Made by a program: the position numbers and the translations under genes
Source: Saccoglossus kowalevskii
Taxonomy: Eukaryota; Hemichordata; Enteropneusta; Harrimaniidae
DNA length: 19,031 nt
Direction of reading: 5' to 3'
Assembly (NCBI RefSeq): GCF_000003605.2
Contig: NW_003142930.1
Coordinates: forward strand, 1-19,031
Shown here: piece by piece, positions 1-10,100 of the stretch
Layout: every line of letters starts with the position of its first letter
Numbering within the stretch: the first letter of the stretch is position 1
The notes under the pieces: model-generated
The model's database searches: none
Seen by the model: only the letters and a program-made list of their open reading frames with translations
What the model was told of the DNA's origin: nothing

Positions 1-77
1 AATGGCTTAGAATGATTTACAACTAAACGTGTGAACCAAAATATGCAATGTCGTGTAGTTCAGATACGCTACTAGAG

Positions 78-845
78 TTACTCTACATTCCCATATATTA
101 CTAATCTCTGCCAATTTACCCCAATTTTAATAAAAATTACCTTACTATTCCTGGCCAAATACTTTTCTATTTCCAAACAAAATTTAAGATACTCACAAAA
201 ACCAGAGAAAAGAGGCAATTTAATTGTTTTGCTTACATTGATATATATAGTAGCGTGTACATAATAAGATCTGATTAATACATCTGGCATTTGCATTATT
301 TTCCAAAATTCACATTATTGCCAATTTCATAGATAGTCTAAATCTATGGAAAATCTGACTCTGTATTAAAATATTAATTTCTCCCCACAAGTTGTGTGCA
401 TATTCAAAAAACAAAAAATAATGTTCCATGCTTTCAATATCTGAACTGCACCAGTTACATAGTGCTGTATGCACTATCTCCCTTACATATAGCTAATTGG
501 CTGTAGCAATAAATCTATGAAGCACCTTAAATTGAGAAAATCTCAATCTTGTATCAATTGTTGTATTTTTTGCTAATGTAAAATATTTTCTCCAGTCAGC
601 ATCAGGGATATTGAATTCTCATTTATCTTGCCATTTAATTTGTAATTTTTCAATACCAATATTTCCATTTATTAATAACTTTTTATAAATATTTTTGTCT
701 CAATTACTTTCATATTCATCAAATTGTTATCTGATTTATCAAGTTTAGATTTTTTTTCTTTTTAATTCTCCCTCTCCATGCACCAGGTATAGCCTCAACA
801 AAACCCTGACATGTTACAAAATTTACTGTAATGTTGTACTTGAGT
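78..845 (-). mobile_element. Decayed LINE ORF2, C-terminal part (L1/Tx1-like)
   Basis: Read on the minus strand, about 845 down to 78 gives the tail of a non-LTR retrotransposon ORF2, the region after the reverse transcriptase core. In order I see an IPGAWR segment (about 790), a tryptophan-containing stretch ending DADWRKYFTLAKNTT (near 600), then TRLRFSQFKVLHRFIAT (about 500-555), then CNWC at 448-459 followed by a Glu-His pair and NLWGEI. This order (FQYKxLHRxLAT, CxxC, ExxxH, LW) is the zinc-binding domain that follows RT in L1/Tx1-type LINEs. The last 72 codons (296 to 78) stay open and end with a YLKxxxxIEKYLAR segment typical of the ORF2 C-terminus. Several in-frame stops and at least one frameshift show it is dead. 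It lacks the endonuclease and RT core, consistent with the 5' truncation usual for LINE insertions. The class call is fairly secure and the clade is a guess. Confidence 0.72.
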
Positions 846-1139
846 CTGGATCCTCATTTACTGGTCGGGTGTAAGGAGCAGTACGATGAGCGTTGCCTTT
901 TCATGCTGGAGGACGACCTATTCGTTTAGGATCCATGATGAATAGAAAGGACACAGGACAAAAAAAACAAGTGACGCTATGTGTCGTGTGCACATGAATT
1001 TGGCCCTGATTGGCTAAAAGGGAAATCTTAAAATCATATACACAACAAGAAAATAAAGTATAGCAGGCCCCTTAGTTGCTGGATAAAAAACGTGTATTAC
1101 TACCTGTGTAAGCACAAGTACACGACTTTTGGGGAAAAT

Positions 1140-1819
1140 ATTGTTATTGTTACTCTTCTGACAGCTGACAGAAATTCTTGTTCGGCCGTCTCCTCTCTCT
1201 ATTTGAAGCCAAAATACCGGTGTGATTTTGTAGGGGTGAGCGGAAATTGGTGGCGGAAGTCCAACGAAACTTGACAATTTGATGAGCTTCTTTGCCGATT
1301 GCTCTCATTCCCAGATTTGTTTTTCTCTTGATCTCAAATGTTTTCCATTTTGTTTTGATGAAGTCATCTCCAAGGCTACACGACAGTCGTCATTCAAACA
1401 TCTCAACTCGAGAAAATTTCCCCAACCTTGACGCGTCTTTTCATGCAGGGTCAAAGTTCCTTTTACACGGAGTGCACAGGTCGCGGCTTTCTCCGAGCAT
1501 TCGTTCAGGGACATTAGGTCGATTATTCGCATGACTTCAATTATAAGTCTTCCATTATATTGTCATTACGGCCCACTTTTTTCGTCGAGACATATCTGTT
1601 CCTTCTGTTGTACAGATGTATGATTCCGTGTCTGTTTCATACTCCGAGTCAAACTCTGTCGGGGAACTGTCACTTTCAGTACAGTATGCACTAAAATCGC
1701 GTCTTCGCTTTGGTTATGACCACCAGGGCCCTATTTCTTCAGTAACATTCTTTTTTCCTCTAACATAGTGTCCGTCTTTGTTTTTCCGGACCTGTTTTCC
1801 TTTTTACTCCGCGTGGCAT
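1140..1819 (-). pseudogene. Mutator-like transposase-domain protein, broken N-terminus
   Basis: The minus strand carries a probable start at 1819 (MPRGVKRKTGPEKQRR, basic). An acidic Ser/Thr/Asp/Glu-rich stretch follows (about 1690-1570), then RIIDLMSLNECSEKAATCAL (from 1532) with a Cys-rich stretch to about 1380, then FEIKRKTNLGMRAIGKEAH (about 1350-1285), then FVGLPPPIS (about 1265-1240). This order (RIIDL, Cys pairs, TSK, EINxRxxxAMRxIG, LPPP) is what I know from the N-terminal Mutator-like transposase domain (Pfam PF20700 type) of multicopy invertebrate proteins. Reading it requires at least three frame changes and passes through stops, so it is a pseudogene. No catalytic core is visible in the window: the sequence beyond about 1140 loses similarity, and a LINE relic lies at 78-845. 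The family call rests on recalled consensus and should be checked by profile search. Confidence 0.6.
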
Positions 1820-1959
1820 TGTTGTATATAATAAATAAATCTCGGGATATAAAATAGCAGATGTGTTGCTTACGAAAGGCGTTTGTGAAATCTTGGAGGT
1901 AGCTCCAGGGTGAAAGAAGTACACAAGAGACTGGTATTCCCGAAACATGATTTGCATAC

Positions 1960-3610
1960 TACTGTTAGGCTATAGCGATCAATCAAAATTAATTAAGCAA
2001 GATTCATGCAAATTAAACACATGTGTTTGTTTTTAATAATTTAAACCTAGTTTATAAGGTGTTCTAATTTTGAAATTTTCAGTCAAGAACAAGGAAATTT
2101 TCTGCTATATAAAAACATAAAAAGGTAAAATTCAACCTCTAAATGCAATTTCCCTGCAACGCCATCTTAAATTACAATCTCTGTATATTCTGAAGATTCA
2201 CGAATATTAGATTAGATTACTCGTATCTTCCATTGTGTTGCCTCAGATATGGAAAACAACCCCCTAGGTGACTTGTTTTTTTAACCCGGGGCAAGGATAA
2301 TCCTGAAGACCAGTATAATCACAGAGCGTGGTAACGGTTTATTGACTGACTGTGTAATATTCACTGATATGTATATGTATTAATGTATTGCCATTAATTA
2401 ATAATGTGTACAATTGATGTTCAATTGTCAACGGGTACAGATATGAGTGAAAAGTGAGACAATCATCGATATGACGTATAGTCTATTATGTGCATTCCGA
2501 AACACGCGCACAATTACACTGCACATAAACTGTGTACATAACGTGAATTTCAGCTACACAATCTCACAAAATTAGCAATAACAAATATAGTTATGTTTTA
2601 CAGCCGTACAGTATATATAGCATGCATGATACACAGATATAACCCAGCTTATTTATCAATTTTTCAAGGTCACACGATAACCCAATAAAATGTGTGAGAA
2701 AAAGTTAGTTTGTATAGCTGTTCATACTATCTGTACACAGAATAGCATACTTCATCTTACGTAGTGTGTCATCTGCGCCTTTAGAGCTCTGAGACGAGAT
2801 TGCATTTACAAGTTTCTGTCAATTGCTTTCACGCATACACCCCCTTTCTACCAACCTTCCCCTCATATGCATGTCACTCTAACTTTCCATGCTAGAACCT
2901 ACACAACAGGGCAATTGTATACACACAAACAACGAGTCAATTGCCCATAATTTAAAAATATTAAGAAAGGGTAATTTGGCTATTTTTTTTAAATCAAATA
3001 AAAAACAGCATCATATATTAAATATGTCTGTTAAATTCCACTAAAAAGCGTGGGGTACAAAGTAAAAGTTCTTTGCGTTTCACTGGACAACTTGATACAT
3101 CCACATATGAAACATTTACATATAGGAAATGCCCCAGGCTCTCCGTACTGAATCCAGCCATTGATAATTGTTATTGGAGGTAAGATTTTTTTAAATGCAT
3201 CGCTCTAATTTTTTGTGCAAATAAAATATATTTTTTTCTTTTTTGCATACTCACTGTTTAGTTTTCATGGATATAGAAATAAACTAAATACACTCCTTCT
3301 TAATAATGTTGATGATGTATGTTTCCACATTGTGAACCTCGTTAAAGTGGACATTCATAGTACTGACTCATGTTACGCATCATGCTTATATAAGAAGTGA
3401 ATTAATATCTCTCAGAACACCATACTGCGAAGATGCTCTATTAATTATATTATGCAAATATTGACCCGGCCAAGGTCGACAGATGCATCCACCCGAATGG
3501 AAAATATACTATGATACTTTCCACAATCCCTGCTATATAAATTATTTTCGTACAAGAAATAGGCCATGGACCAGGATAGACTATCGTGCACACCCCACAA
3601 CTAGACCATA
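1960..3610. other. AT-rich stretch with no supported gene
   Basis: About 1.65 kb of AT-rich sequence. Open frames here are short (61 codons at most, at 3215-3400) and low in complexity, and none shows a domain motif or plausible splice structure. There are scattered homopolymer A/T runs and TA-rich motifs. I see no RNA gene or terminal inverted repeats. It may be old, unrecognisable transposon sequence or plain intergenic DNA. Confidence 0.6.
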
Positions 3611-3620
3611 CCACATTTTT

Positions 3621-4912
3621 TTACCATTGGGATCCATGAACTATGAAAGCACGTGGTAGCAGTGAAAACTGGGACGCAGTGTTTATTTCCCACATAGTTT
3701 CAACTGTTAATGGATTCATAAAGCTGTTTGTGGCATTTTGGGCTTTTCTTGTCAGCTGCTTTCCTTTTCTGACCTCTGCTGTACAAACGGACATCACTAT
3801 GCTCACTGCCTTCTCCACTATCTGTTATGTGAGCCAAACCAAGTATCGCATCTACATAAAGATACCTAGCATGTGTGGTCCGCACCCATCCTTTATCTTC
3901 ATAATTGGTGAGCAGGCCAGATATGCCTGCAGCACTGGTTCCAACTTCAGCACGGGACTTAGCATGTCCCATGGAGGTCTCTTCCATTGCTTTACCAATC
4001 GCACATTGATTACATAGTATGAAGGGGCGAGCAACACTGAATGCTCAGCTTTTTTGATGATGGAGACATCTCCTGGGTGTAACTTTCTATTAGGCTAAAA
4101 ACATTGAAAAGTATAAAAGTATGTCAGTTAGCGAGCGTAGTTGTTTCCATCAAAGCTAAATAAAAGTGAAGTCATTCAGGAGGAAGTTGTTTGTCTTCAC
4201 AGCCTGTAGGAGTGCCAGAATGAGATGGACATTTTCCATACATGAGAACCAGAACTGGGCATTTTTTCCATAATTATCCATTTGTCACTCCCTGTCTAAA
4301 CTCTGTATACTCGTCTATAACAGACTGGTCCATTGCCACACCATCCAAAGCTTTGGGATTCTACCAGGGCATGCAACTTATCTGAAGATTCTCCAGAAAG
4401 GAGAAGGAGTATTTCGTCACAATCCTTATTTTTAAGGTACTCATCTATCACCAGTCTCTCAAGACATTCCAGCATTACTTTCTGGCAATGTAGTATTCTG
4501 TCGTAGTGCCCCCCCCCCCCCCCCCAGAAATCACTAATCAACCCTGTTTTCAGGAGTATATCCATCAATCTAGATCCAGCCATCTTCTTGTCAATCATCT
4601 TCATGTAAGCACTTATCAAATGAGAGGTTCCAATGAAAAATGATGTCATTTTTGTACCTTTCAGATGAATTTCATATCAGAAGGTATGCTTTCTTGCATA
4701 CCCACGGTCAAACGTGATACTTACATAAGGCTGCCTAATATCTTTGGTGTTCTCTTCCGCACCACGCAAGCACTCCTCTACAGTTCTGCACTCGGTAATA
4801 GGAGGGTTGATGACTGGATAATAATCTATTTTTGTGAGCTATGAAGGACTTTTATCTGTCAAACTTAGTTGAAGCTCCCCTTGCGTTTGCGGTGTCCAAA
4901 TAATGTAGTTTT
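3621..4912 (-). pseudogene. Relic of a repetitive invertebrate protein family (unnamed)
   Basis: On the minus strand a long protein can be followed through breaks. WTPQTQGELQLSLTDK (near 4900) leads to PVINPPITECRTVEECLRGA (about 4815-4760), then QPYVSITFDRGYARK. From 4649 a 117-codon open stretch contains SAYMKMIDKKMAGSRLMDIL and HYDRILHCQKVMLECLERL. After a degraded part with NNYARSL (about 4140) comes TSAAGISGLLTNYEDKGWVR (about 3935-3875), then SINSFMNPLTVET (about 3710). I recall these phrases, in this order, from high-copy uncharacterised proteins in marine invertebrate genomes that behave like transposon-encoded ORFs. I do not know their enzymatic activity. In-frame TAG and TGA codons and several frame changes make it dead. 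The N-terminal half upstream of about 4912 is missing or unrecognisable. Open frames on the plus strand here (e.g. 3643-4017) are antisense shadows. Confidence 0.58.
4509..4525. repeat. Poly(C) run of 17
   Basis: Seventeen consecutive C on the plus strand. It lies inside the minus-strand pseudogene, where it reads as a Gly run in place of the short linker before HYDRIL. It looks like slippage expansion in dead sequence, or an assembly-sensitive homopolymer. Confidence 0.9.
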
Positions 4913-5909
4913 GGACTGTTAGTGACATAGCAATCTGGAAGTGTGACTTCTTCTGCTAGATGTAGGAAACGTTGTTTGTTCTTTGTCTGAGAAGGTATTT
5001 TAGAAAAACTGTGTCACAGTGTAAGGCCTGCTAATGCAATCGAGAGAGCCACCCACAAAACTCATATTGGACAGGGGGTTCTTTCACTGCTAGTATGGGG
5101 TAGACAAGACAATAATACTGGAAATGAAATATGCATACATCACAATATCGAGTTAAAGCTCCTGGCTTTAATACAGAAAAAATACAATGAATAAAGTCAC
5201 TAAAATACGGGGTTGCTTAGGGATGTGTGCATTGGTGATAACTCACAGTTCCAGATTGTAGAAATGGATGACAGTCAATGGCTTATGCAACATAACAACG
5301 AAGAAATACAGGTGTCTTGCAGATGGAATGCTGTTATTCTGGAGGGCACCGCTGAAAGCAGGAGATCGCAAAGCAGTTCATACAAGTCTCACAATACGAT
5401 GGTTGAAGCCTACATCACTTACAATATTGTAGCAGCAGCACACAGGATACTAAGTTGAAATGATGAACCCCAACTGTCCTCAGTCTGTCCAATTTGTAGG
5501 CATAAATGGCTCAGATTCAGTGACACCACCTGGGTTTCCACATGAGCCAATCAGAATGTGATCTTGCTAGCAGCTGTGTCACATAGGCATCTCAGTAGAT
5601 CATCCTTTGTTATTCAAATAACAGCACACACACACATGGTAGATTCCAAGGCTCCTTCCAAAGTTCTATACACCATTTTTATGTAAATCACAAGCACACA
5701 TGGTAGATTCCAACTGTCCTTCAAGTGTTGAAAACAAGTATGACCTGCCGATCCCCTTTATGACTGTTATCACACGGCCGTGCACACCATTGCTTCCCAC
5801 GATTCCATGCACTATATGCACATGTAATATGGCAAAAAACATAAAATAAAGGATGCTGCACCTTGCCAAAGATTGTATAAAGATGATGACAATTCGCAAC
5901 GTTCATTCA
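4913..5909. other. No supported gene; short direct repeat
   Basis: The interval between the pseudogene and the minisatellite has no gene I can support. An 81-codon open frame at 5213-5458 (plus) has no recognisable domain, and no splice sites give it neighbours. An 18-base stretch, cacatggtagattccaa plus flank, occurs twice about 64 bases apart (near 5634-5651 and 5697-5714) with similar sequence after it, which suggests an old local duplication. The first copy follows a short CA run. Confidence 0.5.
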
Positions 5910-6071
5910 CCCTATCATGATGTATGCTAACCATATCGAGATATTCACTATATTGTGATGTACTGCTCCATATTGTGATGTACATTCACCATAATGTGAC
6001 ATTCATTCGCCATATTGTGATGTATGTTCACCCTATCTTGATGTCAATTAACCACATCTTAATGTCCATAA
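5910..6071. repeat. 21-bp minisatellite, about 8 units
   Basis: Diverged tandem units based on ccatattgtgatgtacattc. Units begin at about 5910, 5931, 5951, 5968, 5989, 6010, 6031 and 6052. Five of them are exactly 21 bp and the others are slightly shorter. Because 21 is a multiple of three, one frame reads as a seven-residue repeat (e.g. HIVMYIH, HIVMYVH) inside an 80-codon open frame. That openness is a by-product of the repeat and not evidence of a gene. The array lies about 1 kb upstream of the DNase gene. Confidence 0.85.
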
Positions 6072-7031
6072 CTAGAGTCGGGATGTTTAACCAGGGGCCA
6101 TATCAACGTTCAATGAGAATGTATTCCATCAACTGCTCGCATTATTTTAAGAGACAACGCACGTAGTTATATTCCTACTGTTATGAAAACAAATTGTGAC
6201 ACATGCATGCTTGCTACGTGAAATCCATCATGCGTAAATGGCTCCCCTCCCCACAAAATATCCCATCTACATATAGTACACATACACTATGGAATATTAG
6301 TAAACTACCAACTTATTGTATTTTACACATGCAATATAGCAACAGACAAAATAAAAGGGTTATTGCAAAAAATTTGAACAGACAAGAAGCGACTTTGTTA
6401 CTGCAGACGTCAAACGCGTCGCTACATCACGCTAACTAGTTGGGAACGTACAATTCGAATAACATGTGTACTAGTGAAGTGGGCGGGCAATAATTGTTTG
6501 ATTAATAACTAGATTAATAGTGCGTGACCGCCAACCACCCCAACCCCGATCCTACACAACAACGGCCAGTGCTCATATGCAATACACGCACATAGTACGG
6601 TAAAGGGCACTAATGCAGATATAATAAGAGATATGCGGACAGCTGTATTTATAAGGTTTTTTACACACAAGATAACGGTGTTTAATCCGCAAAGAAACGC
6701 ATATTTCTCTAGCTGTCAGTGAGGAGCCAATCTACATATATACCCTAACTCTTCAATCACAGTGACGTATGTGTTTGATTAATTAATGTTTGTCACACGC
6801 ATTCGACAGAATAGCATAAACAGTGTGAAAACTTATCTTTGAAGCAGCTGCTTATCAGCATGTTTTTTTTCAGCCTCAGATGGGTGTGGTTTTAGAAGAC
6901 CTATTTCCTGACAAATACGGAATATGTAAGGTACTTTTTCATACTGTTGTCTATATAATATGCATATATGTCTTGTACGCATTCAGATATTGGCGTCACT
7001 GACATAGCAGCATGATTTATGTAATGGGTGG
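6072..7031. other. Upstream region of the DNase gene, no supported gene
   Basis: About 960 bases between the minisatellite and the likely core promoter. Open frames are short and without motifs (e.g. 6203-6439 plus, 6901-7122 minus). It may include regulatory DNA for the DNase gene, but I can assign no specific sites. Confidence 0.45.
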
Positions 7032-7040
7032 TTATATATT
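7032..7040 (+). promoter_or_regulatory. Candidate TATA box of the DNase I-like gene
   Basis: The sequence ttatatatt lies about 70 bases before the start codon at 7109, which would put transcription start near 7060-7070 and leave a 5' leader of about 45 bases. An alternative is that the coding exon is preceded by a non-coding exon, because ttgttaccag ending at 7078 could act as a weak splice acceptor. Position and sequence fit, but TATA-like strings are common in AT-rich DNA. Confidence 0.3.
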
Positions 7041-7108
7041 GGAATGTATAATTACATTCTAAACATTTGTTACCAGCATCGCGCGACAACAGCCAAAAGA
7101 CGAACAAT

Positions 7109-10100
7109 ATGAATATCACCATAGCTTTCGTTATTCTCGTTTTTGGAGCTGCCTGTGTTCAATCCAGTGTTAACATTTCTGCATGGAACATTCAAAAGTT
7201 TGGTACATCCAAGATGAGTAAAGATCCAGTTGTTAAGGTTATTGTGGACGTAAGTTAATCGAACATACTACAGTATATTTGTTGTGTTTATTGCATATAG
7301 TTTATTTTCAGTGGACATACTGACGTAAGTATGGCATTAGCAACCTTTTAAACTGTCGCAATATAAGCGAAAAACAAACAACAAGTTAATATTTAAACTC
7401 TATTAGGAACCTCATTTTCTGGCATTATTGTTTCATCGCTATTACTTACTCCACTATCTGGAATTTGCTCTTCATTTCGACTAAAAGTCTTATTTCATTT
7501 ATTTAAATTAACAGATGGTCTATAGTGGACAAACCGACTTCTGTACATTGTATGCCTTTCAACAATAAGTTATAGCTTCTCGATTCCGTATCATGGGTTA
7601 GAATGAAACTCTTTTGTTAGCCGATGCTGCCTGGCATATATTATCTGAATGGACCAGCTTATTGGTAGAATACTTAATTGACACAAAAACGACACCGTTG
7701 TCTAATCTTATCATTACAGGTTATCATACGATACGATATATGTGCGGTGCAAGAGGTTTGTGACAAGGATGGAGTGGCAGTGTACGATCTTTTAAAAGAG
7801 CTAAACGAGTAAGTGAAAGAATGCAACGTCAATAACTCTGACAATCAGACATGCAAGTTGTGGTTGCAAGTTAACATACCTGACTAATACATACTTGGTT
7901 ATGTCGAAATGACAATCTGACGTGTAAGTGTAAATGAATGAATAAATGAACGAATGAATGAACGAATGAATGAATGTGTCGGTTAGTGATGGTTGCAATA
8001 CTATCTCGTTCAAGTCCGCAATAATCGTGCTTTGGTCGCAATAGTGATAGCGCAAGACATTACCCATAATTGCCTTCAACCTTAACCACGTTGACTTGAG
8101 AATAATATTTTTTTTTTAAATGTTCACGTTGCCAAGTATAATAGAATCAATACCCTTGGCCTACAACTATTGTGGACATAGGCGCAAACTGTCACAATAT
8201 TTATGAAATAGGGTGTTGGGTGTACGGTACATAACGCCTAGAAAAATCTTTTTGTTGTTTATGCAAGTTTCTACATAATCGATTCACAGTGTATACTTTT
8301 ATGTGTTATTACGTGTAAAAGACAAGGACACGAGAACGCACTGTTACACCCCCACTCTTCAAATGTCACGGTTACATGTAATTAACTGGAATAATAAATT
8401 AAACGAAAAATTGTGTGTTATGTCACTCAAAAAGGCAACAAGTTTAGTGTTTATATTAGAAAAATTAGAATGATTTGAAAAATTAGAATGTGAATTGAAT
8501 TGGTCAACTGAGTAAGAATAACAGTAAAATTGGTGGTAAGCGATGGCTCCCGTCAATGTCTTATAGTGTAATATTGATTCCGGTGGCACCTGTGACTTGC
8601 AAACACATCCATATCTATATCTTCTTCTTGGTTGTTGTGGAATGCCATGCATTTCCAGATTGTTACGTCTTGTATATTGTTGCAGGTCTTGTAGATCAGT
8701 AGTGGTTGAACCTGTTTTTTTGTTGTTGTTGTTTTTTTTTGTTAACTCAAAAAAATTGCTAATGTAATCAACAGATTTCTTTTCAATGATGGTATATGGT
8801 TCAGGGTGGAGATGATGCGTTTCAGCTGATGTTGGTGTTATTCGTCAGTCATGTTGGGCGACAGAGTAGAGGCGTCTTATGGAAAACGCTTCATCTCGCA
8901 TTTCCTTCAAAGTTCAATGACTCCTTGTCCAAGACGGATGCTTCTATTTGTGCCTCAATCGTTGTATCTTATTTCCAGACTTAAAGATAGCTAGAATGTA
9001 AACTGATAAAGTGAAATTAGAAATATCCATGGGCTGCGAATGGCCGTATCACTTGCTCGCTGGTGATGATACAAGTTACCATACCTGGTCAGCATACATT
9101 AAAAATATTAACACCTGTGGCGTGAAACTGTCTCAAAGAAACATAAGACGCGGGAATCAAACAAAGTGATGATAATGGTTTCTTATAAAATGGCTTATGA
9201 AAATAGTTTTTGAGGGAGAGAGTGAGCTGCTTACCTTTAATACATCTTTCTTATGAATGGCGCCCGATATTGGCTTAGTGTTTATATGACTTATAGGGTG
9301 ACGGGGGCAGTTCAAGGCTTACATATCGATTTGAAAGCATTTCCTATGACAAACAACTACAAACACAGTTGTTGAACAACATTGCCTTCACCAATATACT
9401 TCTTTTCACGTCACAAAAGTGCATTATCACTAAGGGGGTGCGATTTATTAGAAAAGTTCACGCGGCATCACATGTTGTGATTGAAACAATTGCTAATTCA
9501 CTGGCACAGTAAGGTATTTCGACTTCAGTCAGGCAGTTAATCAGTATTATTATCTGAAATACAAATTTTAATTTGGGAAAATACATAGTTATTAGTTATC
9601 TTCGAGTGTAAATACAATGTTTCAAATTTCAAAATTATACAAATGGTTTATATAATCATGAGGCTGATAAACATAGTTTTAAGTATTTGTAATTTCATAT
9701 CGCAAAATATTAATACCAAATAAAATAATTATAGTCCCGCAATCCAAAATGTGTTGTTTCCATACTAATGACATGCAATATTGTTTCAAGTATAATGACA
9801 GTGTAATTATGGTATGTCCTGAATATGGTGATACAGAAAAAAAATGTTGGAATATTCTATACTTACCCTATACATGTTCAATTATTTTGCAGTAAAACCA
9901 ATGGTAAATACTCTCTGCAGTTGGGGCCACGTGTTGGTAATACGTATCGAGATACTGAACAGTATGCTTTTTATTACAGGTAGAAGCACAATATTCATTT
10001 TTGTCGGTATATACAAATTACAGTATGTCATGAACTTGTACATTTTTGTATTTTCCCATGTTAGTGTATGGCCTCACCATCATACATTTCCCTACTTCAG

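Noticed and set aside
3643-4017. 124-codon open frame on the plus strand
   Set aside because: It lies antisense to the recognisable minus-strand pseudogene and has no motif of its own.
5213-5458. 81-codon open frame on the plus strand
   Set aside because: The composition looks plausible for a protein, but I recognise no family, and no splice sites or neighbours support a gene.
8796-8984. 62-codon open frame in intron 2 of the DNase gene
   Set aside because: All six frames were read around it; none gave a motif I could name. It may be an old transposon scrap.
9316-9370. Candidate DNase exon reading SRLTYRFESISYDKQ
   Set aside because: The phase fits after exon 2, and it vaguely resembles the region before the catalytic Glu loop. 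It has no good donor and no LG..EQY motif. Exon 9893-9979 fits phase, motif and both splice sites.
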